Positions 23,287 to 33,489 of a stretch of 50,410 nucleotides of DNA are shown here, piece by piece. Position numbers and translations under genes: made by a program. The DNA is taken from assembly GCA_051155755.1 (NCBI GenBank), contig DAXETY010000096.1:1-50410 (forward strand). Reading direction: 5' to 3'. Each line of letters opens with the position of its first letter. The stretch's first letter is position 1. A model generated the notes under the pieces. It saw only the letters and a list, made by a program, of their open reading frames with translations. It searched no databases and was not told the origin of the DNA. This DNA is from DAXETY01 sp051155755 (GTDB lineage: Bacteria; Desulfobacterota; Desulfobacteria; Desulfobacterales; SG8-13).

Positions 23287-26200
23287 TTACGAAACCATTC
23301 CAGATTTCTTGATCCCCAGCTTGCGCATGCGGGAACGAAGGGTGGAGGGGTTGATTTTGAGAATCACCGCGGCCCCCCTGGGACCATCGATGCGCCAGCT
23401 GGTTTTCTCCAGCACCTGGACGATGTAGTCGCTTTCGACCTCCTGCAGGCATTTCAACGGTTCGCCATCGATTTCAGCTGCCGTCAGAGAAAGATCGTCG
23501 GCCAGGCGCAACTTGGGCTCGGCACAGTTGATCACCGCCCGCTCGATCACGTTTTTCAGCTCGCGCACGTTGCCGGGCCACCGATAGGCCTGCAGCTGGT
23601 TCAGCATATCTTCCGATATGAACTGGATGGTCTTGCCCAGCCTTTTGGCGAAGTGTTCCACGAAATAGCGGGTGAGCAAAGCGATGTCTTCTTTGCGTTC
23701 CCGCAGGGGCGGCACCGTGATCGGAAACACCCCCAGTCGGTAGTAAAGATCCTCGCGGAAACCGCCCTCCCGGACCTGTTTTTCCAGGTCGCGATTGGTG
23801 GCCGCGATCACCCGCGCATCGACCCGGGTGGTCATGGAGCTGCCCAGGCGCTCGAACTCGCCGTCTTCGAGCACCCGCAGCAGCTTGCCCTGCACTTCCA
23901 GCGGCAGCTCACCCACCTCGTCCAGAAAGATGGTGCCCTTGTCGGCGAGCTCGAAGCGGCCGATGCGCCGCTCCGAGGCCCCGGAAAACGCGCCGCGCTC
24001 GTGTCCGAAGAGCTCGTTTTCGATCAGATTGGCCGGCAGCGCGGCACAGTTGACTTCCACCAGCGGCCGCTTGCTGCGCAGGCTGTGACTGTGGATGGCC
24101 CGGCAGACCAGTTCCTTGCCGGTGCCGGTCTCCCCCTGGACCAGAACCGAAGTGTCGGTGGCGGCTACCTGCTCGACCTTGTAGAGCACGTACTGAATGG
24201 CGGCGCTTTGGCCGATAATGCCTTCATAATCGTGTTCCAGGCGGATTTCTTCCCGCAGGGAGGCGGTTTCGGCTTCCAGCTGGTTCTTGAGCTTTTCGAT
24301 GTCCGCGTAAGCCTTGCGCAGATCGATTTCCGACATTTTTTGCCGGGTGTTGTCGATGTGGGATATGACCACCCCGCCTTTGCGTCCGGAAAACGGAATC
24401 ACACGCATGATAAACCAGCGCTTTTCTTCGGGCGCGTGGCAGGGGTACTCCAAGACAAACAGCTCTCGGCTGCCGTCCAGCACCGACTCAATGCCTTCCA
24501 GGGCGGCCTGGGCCGATGCGTCGCCGTTTTGGGCGCTGCGGCGGCAGACCTCCAGGTAATCGACCCCGGGGCCGACCGGTGCCTTTGAGGCCGCATCGTT
24601 TTCACGGGCGAAGCGCTCCCAGCTCTGGTTGACGTCTAAAATGGTGCCCTGCCGGTCTAGCACGGCGATGTGGTAGGACAGCGAGTCGAGGATTTGACGG
24701 GTGAAGTGTTTGCTCTGCAGCAGGGCATCATCGGAGCGCTTGCGGGCCAGCGCATGGGCGATGACCTGGGCCACCATCTCGTAGCGCCGGATCATCTCCG
24801 GCGACCATTGCCGGGGGCGGGTCACCATACTGAGCGCCAGCATCCCCCGGGTTTTTTCCTCGATCGCAACCGGAATCACCACGGCCGACCGGATGCCCTG
24901 AGACTGCAAAAAGGCCATCTCCGCTGCGGCTTCCGGGGGCAGGTCCGCGGGATCGGAAAAATGAAAGCTCTGCCCCTGCAGGATTTTTTCACGCGCCCAG
25001 GAAAACCGGTCGAATTCAATCTGGGCGGGTGGCGGCCCGACGCCGGCGCCCGCATAAGAGTGGACCATCACCATCTGGTGGTCGGTTTCGGACAGTTCGA
25101 ACAACGTGATCCGATCCACCTGGAGACCCTGGCCCAGTGCCGTCAGCTCCACGGCGATCTGCACATCCACCCGTTCCGGCGGCAGGTCCACGAACCGGGC
25201 CGAAAGCCCGGACAGCATCTCTTCGAACGCCAATCGCTGCGCCAGATGAACCTCGGCCCGGCGGCGGCGCACCCGCTCGGCCACCAGGACAAAGACCAGC
25301 GCGCTTTGCAAAAAAATCACCAGTGCAATGCCAATGATGTACTTGCGGTACCGGTCCCAAAACGACGCTTCTTTGAACCGCACGACACTTCCGGGCGGCA
25401 GCCGCGCTTCGTCGATGCCCCAGCGCTGCAGCTGGCGCCAGTCAAATTCGAGTCTGTTTTCCAGAGGGGCGGCATCGATGGCAGCCGGCGCGTCACCGTG
25501 TAGAAGTTGCAGGGCAACCTCCGCAAGTCTTTTGCCTTGATCTCCGGCACTGAGAAGATAGCCGCCCACAATTCCATGCCCCAAATAAATTTCCAAGAAA
25601 CTGAATACGGGTACGTTGGCGGTTTTTGCAATCTCGGACATCACATCGCGGGATATGAATGCATTTCCCGCGGCATCACGAATAAAACTCAAATAGAGCA
25701 CCACGGAGTGTTCGGGCAACCGGGCGACTTCGGCCAGCAGCGCCGCTTTGGTGATATCGATAAGGTCGATGAATTTCAGCGACCCCTGATAATTGCGCAA
25801 ACTTTTCCGGAACAGCTTTGCCCCTTCGCGGTCGGTCTGCGAGGATCCCGAAACGACAAAGACGCGGCGGGTTTCGGGCAGCAATTGTTCGATCAGGAGG
25901 ACTTGGCCGAGTACATCGAATCCATAGACCAGGTTTTTCAGGTGGGGTTTTACCGTCGAATCCTTCTGGAAGCGGGGGTTGATCGTATAGGAGATCATCG
26001 GAATGGTTCCGAACAACGCCTCGCCGTATTCGTCGATAATACTTGCGGCTTCGTCGCCGAGTCCAATGACAACGTCCATAGGCGGCTGGGAATATTTATA
26101 CTGCAGCAGGTCGACAAACTTTTGCAGGTAGGCCGCATCCGTATACCGCAGTCGGTCTGCGAACTCGATGTTCAACTCCACCGGATCAGATGACGCCGAT

Positions 26201-26379
26201 CCCAGGTTCGTGCGCAGTCTTTGGATGATTTCCGATGTAAGGGGCAAGACCGGGTCAGATAAAACAATCACCAGAACCCGCTTCTTTGCGACGGTTCCGG
26301 TGTCGGCGGCGCCCGCCGGCCAGCCGAGCGACAGCCAGGCCAGCAATGCCAGGATGACGACTTTTTCGAGTCTTCGCAT
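23287..26379 (-). CDS. Membrane-tethered sigma-54 activator with periplasmic ABC-substrate-binding sensor
   Basis: A 1030-residue fusion. Order: signal peptide (1-25); periplasmic ABC_sub_bind-like domain (about 35-325); transmembrane helix (about 345-368); GAF (about 385-555); PAS-like (about 565-690); short coiled coil; AAA+ sigma-54 interaction domain with Walker A GETGTGKE near 748; Fis-type helix-turn-helix (last 45 residues). It should sense a small molecule outside the membrane and activate sigma-54 promoters. The sigma-contacting GAFTGA loop reads GAFSGA (about 796-801), a conservative change. The ATG at 26379 follows GGAAGGA. It is most often seen as separate histidine kinase/regulator pairs. 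Target genes are unknown. Confidence 0.88.
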   Translation of the reverse strand: MRRLEKVVILALLAWLSLGWPAGAADTGTVAKKRVLVIVLSDPVLPLTSEIIQRLRTNLGSASSDPVELNIEFADRLRYTDAAYLQKFVDLLQYKYSQPPMDVVIGLGDEAASIIDEYGEALFGTIPMISYTINPRFQKDSTVKPHLKNLVYGFDVLGQVLLIEQLLPETRRVFVVSGSSQTDREGAKLFRKSLRNYQGSLKFIDLIDITKAALLAEVARLPEHSVVLYLSFIRDAAGNAFISRDVMSEIAKTANVPVFSFLEIYLGHGIVGGYLLSAGDQGKRLAEVALQLLHGDAPAAIDAAPLENRLEFDWRQLQRWGIDEARLPPGSVVRFKEASFWDRYRKYIIGIALVIFLQSALVFVLVAERVRRRRAEVHLAQRLAFEEMLSGLSARFVDLPPERVDVQIAVELTALGQGLQVDRITLFELSETDHQMVMVHSYAGAGVGPPPAQIEFDRFSWAREKILQGQSFHFSDPADLPPEAAAEMAFLQSQGIRSAVVIPVAIEEKTRGMLALSMVTRPRQWSPEMIRRYEMVAQVIAHALARKRSDDALLQSKHFTRQILDSLSYHIAVLDRQGTILDVNQSWERFARENDAASKAPVGPGVDYLEVCRRSAQNGDASAQAALEGIESVLDGSRELFVLEYPCHAPEEKRWFIMRVIPFSGRKGGVVISHIDNTRQKMSEIDLRKAYADIEKLKNQLEAETASLREEIRLEHDYEGIIGQSAAIQYVLYKVEQVAATDTSVLVQGETGTGKELVCRAIHSHSLRSKRPLVEVNCAALPANLIENELFGHERGAFSGASERRIGRFELADKGTIFLDEVGELPLEVQGKLLRVLEDGEFERLGSSMTTRVDARVIAATNRDLEKQVREGGFREDLYYRLGVFPITVPPLRERKEDIALLTRYFVEHFAKRLGKTIQFISEDMLNQLQAYRWPGNVRELKNVIERAVINCAEPKLRLADDLSLTAAEIDGEPLKCLQEVESDYIVQVLEKTSWRIDGPRGAAVILKINPSTLRSRMRKLGIKKSGMVS

Positions 26380-26611
26380 TATGCCCAAGTCCTTCCGACG
26401 GATCTCAAATGATTTTCCGGCCGTCGATTTTGAAAAAGCTCAAGCCGATATTTGCCTTGATATGATGCCTTTCATCCGCTCAGGAGAGGCTTTCCATGTC
26501 CCCGGTATAACCGGAGCGCAGAAACGGAACGGTTTCACCTCTCAGCACTTACCGCCCGATTGCGCTTTATGTCAATGTTGATATCGCAAAGCAAAATGGA
26601 TTGCTGCCGGA

Positions 26612-27331
26612 TCAATCCGGCCCCGAATCGTTTTCCGCCTGCGATGACTTGCGGTCCCGAAAGTCGGCGAAGATGTCTTCCAGGGCGGCCGCCGCCAGCT
26701 CTTCGGCGGTCACCCAGCGGCCGCCGCGACGGAAGAAATTTCCCATGCCCCCCAGGTTTTCGCTCAATGCCTGCTGGGTGTAGCTGTAAAAAGCCGACCA
26801 CAGAACGCGCGGCTGCCGGCCGTCGATCAGGTAGATGTCAAATGCGACCGAAGCGGGCGATTGGGCCGAAAACCCGGCACCGATGCGCTCCTGAAAACGG
26901 AAGACATGCCCGGTAAAAACCGCGTCGGCCCCCAGCCGCCGGCCGTACTGCGAAAGCTGCTCCAGCCGATTCCCGTCGTCCCCGGGGCGGTCAGCGACGG
27001 CTTCCGGAACGGCTGTCGAATCACCGGCCGACAGGATTTCAAACGTCGTGTCCCGCTGCACGTGGGAAACCAGTTGCCCGGTCAGAAACCGATCGGCTTC
27101 GACGGCCACAGGACCTGTCATAAACACCCGCCCGCTGATCGGGCTGCGAACGGCGGTGTCGGGTTCGTAGCGTTCGGCCAGGTTTTCGAACGGCACGATG
27201 ACGACCGTCTCCATCGAAGGCCAATCGCCATGATGCCGTACCACAGGCCCCTGAGGGCCGCATGCGCCCAGTAATAGGACCAACAGCGCCAAACCGGCAA
27301 CGCGGGCCGCAGCCCGGTTTTTCAAGCTCAT
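26612..27331 (-). CDS. CsgG/GNA1162-like envelope lipoprotein
   Basis: A 239-residue lipoprotein with lipobox LLGAC (Cys about 24) after a normal signal peptide. The mature part begins with VVIVPFENLAERY, followed by GADAVFTGHVFRFQERIG and a C-terminal helix. That pattern occurs in small CsgG- or LpoB-like lipoproteins that sit on the outer membrane; function is unknown. The ATG at 27331 follows GGGAGAG; the frame extends further upstream without signal-like sequence. It follows the AsmA gene by 69 bases on the same strand and is likely co-transcribed. Confidence 0.75.
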   Translation of the reverse strand: MSLKNRAAARVAGLALLVLLLGACGPQGPVVRHHGDWPSMETVVIVPFENLAERYEPDTAVRSPISGRVFMTGPVAVEADRFLTGQLVSHVQRDTTFEILSAGDSTAVPEAVADRPGDDGNRLEQLSQYGRRLGADAVFTGHVFRFQERIGAGFSAQSPASVAFDIYLIDGRQPRVLWSAFYSYTQQALSENLGGMGNFFRRGGRWVTAEELAAAALEDIFADFRDRKSSQAENDSGPD

Positions 27332-27400
27332 GTCGCTCTCCCGGGATCGGTTGGATCCGATCCTGCTTTTTGATTCGGTTACCGTTGATAACAAAACCAG

Positions 27401-30400
27401 CTAGCGCGTTCCCAGCGCCCGCACACACGGGCTCGCATTTCGGTCCCGGCGGATCAGCGGCCACAGACTTCCCAGGACCTGCTCGGAAATAAAGACATGC
27501 GGCATTAAAATGGTGCCGAACAGCCGGGCCGCTTCCTCCAGGGGCATCGTCCGGAATGAGGGTCGTGCCAGCAGGCCATGGATCCGCACGGTGGATGTCT
27601 GTCTTCGAAACAGCCGGCGCTTTTGTTCCGGATGAATGGCGATATCGATTGTTTCCGACGCCAGGTTCACGTTGCCGGCGGCTCTGGCACGGACTCTGGG
27701 CGTGTCCATGAAAAAGAAATCGATTTCACCGATGCCGTCCTGAAACCGGATACCGCCGACCAGACAGCTGAGATCCGTGTGTTGGCGCCGATCGGCGGTG
27801 GCAAATACCAGATTCATGGCATCGGTGGACAAAAAATTCACAATCCGGCGGATCCGGCCGTTTTCGATCGCCAGGTTGAATGCACCGGCCAGGTTCGAGG
27901 CCAGCTCGCGCCTGGATCGGCCGGCACTGCGCAAGTCTGCAGCCAGGCTGAGTTCTCCACTGAGGACAATGGGTTCACGGGCTCGGGCCAGGAGATCTTC
28001 GACGTCGATGTCTTCTCCGGTGATTTTCAGCTCGAAGACAGGCACCGGTCCGGAGGCATCCAGGGTAAAGCCGATTTCGGTGAACCCGGCCGCATACACC
28101 ACACTGGCCGGATAGACGTGCAGCCGGCCGTCTTGCAGCGTAATGTCGAGATCCAGGTTTTCGATGCGGACCGCCTGGCCGACGACGGTGTCTGCATCCA
28201 GGGAAAAAACCAGGTCGAAGGTTTTGAGGGCATCCAGTTCCAGCGGCGTATCGTCGAAAATCATGCCGGCCGGCGGCGGTGTCGGTTTTTCGGCCGGGAC
28301 CGCCATTTCCTCCGGCGGCGGGGCCGGGAAGATGCCGATGTCTGTAAGGAGAACGATATCCGCAGCGAACGCCGCTCCGACCTTCGGCCGCTGGGCGGTC
28401 AGGTCGACGTTGATTGAGGATTGAAAGCGGGTGTCGCCAAAGTGAATTTCTCCTGAGAATTGTAGTTTTCCGGCATTGCCGCCGATCCGGCCGTCGATCG
28501 CCAGCGGAGCGAACTTCGGCAGCGATATTCCGGTCATCGATCCGATGATTCCGGGATCGGGCGCACGAACCTCCAGCTCCATTTCGGCTGCCGTGGGTTC
28601 GCGCCGATGGTGGATCCGGCCCCGGGCCTCCATGGAAAGGCGCTCGTCGCCGGCAGCGGCCAGGCGGAACGTGTCGATGCGGAGTCCATCGGCGTCTGTC
28701 GTGGCCCGGATCGCGCCTGTCAACGGCACGTTCATCGCCTCCGGTCGTTGAAGGTAATGGGCCGCCCAGGGTCGCGAGCCGGTTTCAAAGACCGCGTCCA
28801 GCGTCACCTGATCGCGGATGCCGATGCGAAGGATTTGCCCCTGCACGTGCAGCACTTCCTGCTGCGCATTTCCGGCAAGAATTTCAAAGGGTTCGACATC
28901 GAATCCGCGGCCGCTGCCGCCGTAGATCTTGGCCGTCGCCTGCAGGGGGCCCAGATCCGGCAGGTCGAGTCCGGCCGCCGCGGGCAGTGCAGTCCATGCC
29001 GGGGCCGACGCCTTGAGAGACAGATTCATTCCTTCGACCGGCTTATCCCCTGTAAAACGGATGCCGGCGATGCCGCCGGTGGCTGCGACCCGCAGCCCCC
29101 GTGGGGACAGGGTTGTCAGATCGGCGTTGGAGATGGACAGTTTTTCCGCATGGCCCGCGACCTGGAACCGGCCGTTGTAAGGTCCCAGATCGGCAAGGGT
29201 GCGCCCGAGCCGGCCGGGGAGCGCTGGCAGGACGAAATTCCGGGCCACGGCCGTCAGATCGATGCCTTCGACCGAGAATCCATCGGATCGCAGCAGGGTA
29301 GCAATCTGCCCGGTCACTGTCAATCCGGCTCCCTTCTCATCTCCGATGACGAGGCGCAACCTCGGCAAACCGTAAGTTCGGTTGCGTTCACGGATCCGGG
29401 CGGTTGCCCTCAGCGGTCCGAAATCCGGTATGGTGCTGCCGAACATGGTTGAAAGTACGGCGGTGTTGTCGGCCGCAATCACCGTTTCGAGCTTCACACC
29501 AGCCGGCGGCCGCCCGTCGAGCGGCACCCGGTCGACGGCGCCGTCGATCCGGAACCGCAGGGGACCGGACTGACCGGCGCTGACCGTGACCGGGTCGAGG
29601 GCCAGCGCCTCAAAACTGCCGCCGATGCGACCGTCGGCCCGGAACGGTCTTAAATCCGGCAGATCGGCCCGGCCGAAGGGGGCCATCGCTACCGCCGCCG
29701 AAGGTGCAACCACGGTGGTGCGAAGGTCCGGCTTCCCGGTCCAACCGCTTTCGGGGGGCAAATCAAAGTCGACGGTACCGGCAACCGAAATCTGCAGTCC
29801 TTGCGCGGAATCCGTGCGGGCATCGATATCGGTCAATCGGAACCGTTCCGATGCGCCCTGAATGCGGGCATTCAACGCAACGGTCCCCAGCTCGGGCAAA
29901 TTCAGTCCGAAACCGGATGCCAGCGCCCGGGTGCTGTCGGCCTGCAGAGCAACGTTCAGGTCGATTTGAGAGACCTTGCTGTCGGTATCCGGCCGGATGG
30001 GAAGCTGTCCGATCCGGCCCCGGGCGGTGATGCGCAAGGGCCCGGTGCCACCGGCTTCGATAAAAATATCTTCCAGTGCCGGGACTTCGGGGGGACCGAT
30101 CAACTGACCCCGAGCCTCCAGCGGGCCTACGGTGGGAGGGCGATCGACCCCGTAAGACCGCAAGAGTTCCGTGGTCGGCATGGATAGTTGAATGTCGAGA
30201 TCCAGATCGGTCGGCGAGAGCGTCCGGAAGTCTTTCCCCAGACCGATGCGTCCATCGGCGCCGGCAGACAGCCCTCCGGCCGCGTCGATCCGAACCGCCA
30301 GCTCTTCTGCAGCCAGCACGCCTTCGGTCTCACGCACTGCACCCTGCATGCGGATGTGTTGAATTTCGGGCAAATTGGCCGGCAACAACCAGGTCAACAC

Positions 30401-31387
30401 CTGGGGGTCGGCGCATGCGGCGGTAAACCGAATATCGGTGCCAGCGCCGCTGGTCAAATCGTCGATGGCGCCCGCGAGCGCAAATTCGATTCGATCAACG
30501 CCCGACAGGTTCACCGCGAGATCCGACACACCGAGGACTGCCGCATCCCGAAATACCGTTGCCCGAAATTTCAGATCCCCCAGAGGCGGCGTCGGTAGGT
30601 TCAGCATTCTGAGCAAAGCGGCAAGGTCGCCCGTTTTGCCGGAAAGATGCAGCGCCATGCCCTTGCCTTCGACCATATCTTCGACCGTTCCGGAAAGCGA
30701 AACATGGAATCCGGCGGCCTGGAAGTCGAATGCCACCGGAAAGGGCTCCTTGCCTTCGATGATGGCCGCCAACGCTCCCAAGCGGCCTTCGATGACAAAA
30801 GTGTTGCCGCCGATCGATCCGTCCCCTTTGAGGAACAGCGGACCACCGTCCCGGGCGTCTTCGAAGGAAAATTGCCGCAGCCGAACCTCGACAATGCGGT
30901 CTGCCGCCGGGTCGATAAGGTCCAGCCGGATGTTGTGCAACCGGACACTCTCAAATACGGGAATGCGGGTGCCCCGCAGGGTCTTCCGAAAAGAACCCCG
31001 CTGCTCACCGGGCTCCGGCTTCGCCCCGCGTTCGATCGCCATGAAGACATCTTCGACCCGCAGCTCTTTGAACACCAACAGACCGGTAACCAGCGGCCAC
31101 AGGGCGATCCGGATCTTCAAGCTGCCGATGGCCGTAATGGGCGGCGGATTGCCCGCCGGTCCCGCATCGAGTCGAATCGCCCGGGCGTACAGCGAGGGCT
31201 CTGACGAAATCTGCAGCGAAAAGGGGCCGTCGACGGTAACGGCATAGCCGGTGAAGTGGGCTGCGGCACGGGTTGCAATCCGGCGATAGTCGTCATTGTC
31301 GAAAGTCAGCAGGGCAACGGAGAGCACCACAATGCAAACGCCAGCCAGAACTCCGGTTACGATCAGGATGATTTTGAGCCATCGCAT
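27401..31387 (-). CDS. AsmA family inner-membrane-anchored periplasmic protein
   Basis: A 1328-residue protein with one N-terminal transmembrane helix (about 5-29), then an AsmA N-domain (FTGYAVTVDGPFSLQISSEPSL) and a very long beta-rich periplasmic part. It ends with the AsmA_2-type block (NGRIRRIVNFLSTDAMNL, VRARAAGNVNLASETIDIAI). Known relatives are bridges for phospholipid transport from inner to outer membrane. I count about seven divergent internal repeats marked by a (L/I)P(D/E)(L/F)GPL core spaced by roughly 120 residues, consistent with an extended groove. The ATG at 31387 lacks a strong ribosome site. It is followed by the CsgG-like lipoprotein. Confidence 0.9.
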   Translation of the reverse strand: MRWLKIILIVTGVLAGVCIVVLSVALLTFDNDDYRRIATRAAAHFTGYAVTVDGPFSLQISSEPSLYARAIRLDAGPAGNPPPITAIGSLKIRIALWPLVTGLLVFKELRVEDVFMAIERGAKPEPGEQRGSFRKTLRGTRIPVFESVRLHNIRLDLIDPAADRIVEVRLRQFSFEDARDGGPLFLKGDGSIGGNTFVIEGRLGALAAIIEGKEPFPVAFDFQAAGFHVSLSGTVEDMVEGKGMALHLSGKTGDLAALLRMLNLPTPPLGDLKFRATVFRDAAVLGVSDLAVNLSGVDRIEFALAGAIDDLTSGAGTDIRFTAACADPQVLTWLLPANLPEIQHIRMQGAVRETEGVLAAEELAVRIDAAGGLSAGADGRIGLGKDFRTLSPTDLDLDIQLSMPTTELLRSYGVDRPPTVGPLEARGQLIGPPEVPALEDIFIEAGGTGPLRITARGRIGQLPIRPDTDSKVSQIDLNVALQADSTRALASGFGLNLPELGTVALNARIQGASERFRLTDIDARTDSAQGLQISVAGTVDFDLPPESGWTGKPDLRTTVVAPSAAVAMAPFGRADLPDLRPFRADGRIGGSFEALALDPVTVSAGQSGPLRFRIDGAVDRVPLDGRPPAGVKLETVIAADNTAVLSTMFGSTIPDFGPLRATARIRERNRTYGLPRLRLVIGDEKGAGLTVTGQIATLLRSDGFSVEGIDLTAVARNFVLPALPGRLGRTLADLGPYNGRFQVAGHAEKLSISNADLTTLSPRGLRVAATGGIAGIRFTGDKPVEGMNLSLKASAPAWTALPAAAGLDLPDLGPLQATAKIYGGSGRGFDVEPFEILAGNAQQEVLHVQGQILRIGIRDQVTLDAVFETGSRPWAAHYLQRPEAMNVPLTGAIRATTDADGLRIDTFRLAAAGDERLSMEARGRIHHRREPTAAEMELEVRAPDPGIIGSMTGISLPKFAPLAIDGRIGGNAGKLQFSGEIHFGDTRFQSSINVDLTAQRPKVGAAFAADIVLLTDIGIFPAPPPEEMAVPAEKPTPPPAGMIFDDTPLELDALKTFDLVFSLDADTVVGQAVRIENLDLDITLQDGRLHVYPASVVYAAGFTEIGFTLDASGPVPVFELKITGEDIDVEDLLARAREPIVLSGELSLAADLRSAGRSRRELASNLAGAFNLAIENGRIRRIVNFLSTDAMNLVFATADRRQHTDLSCLVGGIRFQDGIGEIDFFFMDTPRVRARAAGNVNLASETIDIAIHPEQKRRLFRRQTSTVRIHGLLARPSFRTMPLEEAARLFGTILMPHVFISEQVLGSLWPLIRRDRNASPCVRALGTR

Positions 31388-31764
31388 GGAATATTCGACT
31401 CAATACCGACAAGAAGTTTTCGAGGGGCGGTGACCGCCGGAAGACGTGCAAAGATCGGACGGGAGAAAGCGATGATCCCCGCCGGTGAAAGTCAACGGAA
31501 ATATTTTTTTCAAAATGCCGCTAGGAAGTAAAAGCAAATTAGGATAAAACCGGATTTGAAAAAATCAAGTTGTCGTCGGCTGTCTTGCGCAATTGTCGCA
31601 GAAACAGAGAGAAAACCGGAAATTGGCCGGCGCGGTGGCCGGCCCTTCGGTTGCTGGGGTCATCGCAGGATGGTTTCGTAGGGCGGGCCACCGTGCCCGC
31701 TTCAAATGCCGGAGATATTTTCTTTTCCCTTTTCGACGCCGTAAAGCGGTTTGATGGACTGGCT
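31388..31764. other. Gene-free stretch with two REP-like palindromes
   Basis: About 375 bases between the BT1-like transporter stop and the AsmA start. Positions 31500-31570 are AT-rich and precede the AsmA gene on its strand. At 31625-31700 are two GC-rich palindromes in opposite orientation. A minus-strand open frame of 85 residues covers them but consists mainly of repeat sequence. Confidence 0.6.
31625..31700. repeat. Pair of REP-like hairpins
   Basis: Left palindrome: GGCCGGC-GCGGTG-GCCGGCC (31625-31644). On the minus strand its loop reads CACCGC. Right palindrome: GCGGGC-CACCGT-GCCCGC (31683-31700), preceded by GTAGG. The related loop sequences in opposite orientations make an inverted REP pair. 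A third member with loop CATCGT is at 39320-39339. Confidence 0.7.
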
Positions 31765-33429
31765 TTACGCACTTCGCAGCGGCGATCTCTGGACAAACCA
31801 GATCGTCAGCATCGGCAGCAGCAGCCCGAGGCAGGTCACCGTAACCAGTAAAACGCCGAGCTCGGAGTAGTCGGCGGCGACGGTAACGGCACCGGATTGC
31901 GGCTCCAGAACCTCACGGCTGACCGTGAAGATCCGATTCAGGTATTTCGTACCGAGGTTGCTCAAGGACAAGGCCAGGTTCGTAAAGGATGCCATGACGG
32001 CAAAAAAGGTGGCCTTCAGGTGCGGCGGGGCACTGTTGGCGATCCAGGCCAGCATTGGGATCATGGCTACCTGTCCCAGCGGTGACTCCAGGGCGGTGTC
32101 CACCACGGCGATGAAGCGTGCATCCACGATGCCGTTGGTCAACGCCGCGGTCCATTCATGCAGCCCGTAGTACATGCCGATGACGGGCAGGCTCAACACC
32201 GATCCGGCCATGGTCAGAAACCCCACCACATAGGCAATCGACTTCTCGGCCATAAAGCGCCGGAAGATGAACATCCCCAGCAGGGCCAGCCCGCCGCCGA
32301 TCAACGACAGCAACGACAGGAACTGCGGGTCGAAGCCCAGGGCGTCGATCTGCCACCAGGTGGCGCCGGCACCGGGTCCGGGAAGGGCCCGAAACACGAA
32401 AATCACGATCGCCGTGCCGACCAGGGTGCGCCCCGCGGGAGGAGGCAATTCCCGCAGCAGCCTGCTCATCAGAAACAGGACGATGGTTAGCGAGCCTGCC
32501 AGCACGATTTCCTGGTTGAAGGGCGTTTGGGACAACCCCATCGACAGCGTGAAAAGCACGAAAACCAGGCTGCCCCCCAGAATCCACCAGTTGGGCCGCA
32601 CCGCTTGGCTGTCGGGATCCGTCGGCGTTTTGAACCGCGTGTCCGGCAAGCCGAGCTGCCGAAGTTTTTGGATGCGAATGCGCTTCAACAGGCCGGCCAG
32701 AAAAACTCCGGCCACCGAAATCAGCGGGATGAGCAGGGCCATTTGATAGATATCGATATAGACGTTGCGTTTCAGCGCTTCCGACATGGCCTCGGCACCG
32801 CTGAACATGACGACATTCACGATGGAAACCGCGATCCCCCCGCCGACAATGGCCACCCGGCCCAGGGTCTGCATCGTGGTGTGCATCCGCCGGATGGTTT
32901 GCCCGTCGTATGCCGCACCGCTGTCGTCAACCAGCGGCACGGCCTCGACGGTCATGGCGTCGGCGACCACATCCTGAATGACGTAGCCGATCGGCGCCAG
33001 CAAAGCCGCCAGGACAAACCATGCCTCCACCGCCATCAAATGGGTCATCGACGCGGTATCACCGATTAAAGCGAGCATGATCGCCAGGCTGGCCGAAATG
33101 AGTGCGGCACCGAGGAAAACCAGGGCGGATTTCCAGCGCCAGATCAGGTCCACCAGGTGGCCCAGCGGCATCTTCAACGCCCAGGGCAGACCGACCCAGA
33201 ATCCGAGCATGGCCAGAAATTCGGCCGACAGGCCGAGGTAGTCCTTGACGAAAAAGGTCCCGACGATGCCGGTCAACCCGGAAATACCGGCGGCCATGTA
33301 AACCAGCAGCGGCGGGAGGTAGGACAGACGGACCCGGCGAAGCGGATCGACGATGTGCGGTTTGATCCACAACCAGCCCGCGGCCGCCGGCCGAGACAGA
33401 ACGCTTCTAGAGGCAGAGCGATGGATCAT
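31765..33429 (-). CDS. BT1 (folate-biopterin transporter) family MFS protein
   Basis: A 554-residue inner-membrane protein with about twelve hydrophobic segments and a large central charged loop (about residues 255-290). The FWVGLPWALKMPLGHLVDLI helix, KATFFAVMASFTNLALSLSNLGTKYLN and the late hydrophobic pairs match the BT1 family, related to folate/biopterin permeases of trypanosomes, plants and cyanobacteria. The bacterial substrate is not established. The ATG at 33429 follows GGTTGGAG. It is 60 bases downstream of the HtrA gene on the same strand, so possibly an operon. Some family members are annotated simply as MFS transporters. Confidence 0.8.
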   Translation of the reverse strand: MIHRSASRSVLSRPAAAGWLWIKPHIVDPLRRVRLSYLPPLLVYMAAGISGLTGIVGTFFVKDYLGLSAEFLAMLGFWVGLPWALKMPLGHLVDLIWRWKSALVFLGAALISASLAIMLALIGDTASMTHLMAVEAWFVLAALLAPIGYVIQDVVADAMTVEAVPLVDDSGAAYDGQTIRRMHTTMQTLGRVAIVGGGIAVSIVNVVMFSGAEAMSEALKRNVYIDIYQMALLIPLISVAGVFLAGLLKRIRIQKLRQLGLPDTRFKTPTDPDSQAVRPNWWILGGSLVFVLFTLSMGLSQTPFNQEIVLAGSLTIVLFLMSRLLRELPPPAGRTLVGTAIVIFVFRALPGPGAGATWWQIDALGFDPQFLSLLSLIGGGLALLGMFIFRRFMAEKSIAYVVGFLTMAGSVLSLPVIGMYYGLHEWTAALTNGIVDARFIAVVDTALESPLGQVAMIPMLAWIANSAPPHLKATFFAVMASFTNLALSLSNLGTKYLNRIFTVSREVLEPQSGAVTVAADYSELGVLLVTVTCLGLLLPMLTIWFVQRSPLRSA

Positions 33430-33489
33430 AACGGTTCTCCAACCGGAAAGGCGGCAGAGCGATCCAGCACCGCCTTTCCGGAGAAAAGA

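Noticed and set aside
23203..24588. Plus-strand 461-codon frame opposite the sigma-54 activator
   Set aside because: Antisense to the AAA+ and HTH domains; high GC at third positions keeps the opposite frame open.
31539..31796. Small basic minus-strand frame between AsmA and the BT1-like gene
   Set aside because: It runs over REP-like palindromes and into the transporter end, with no ribosome site.
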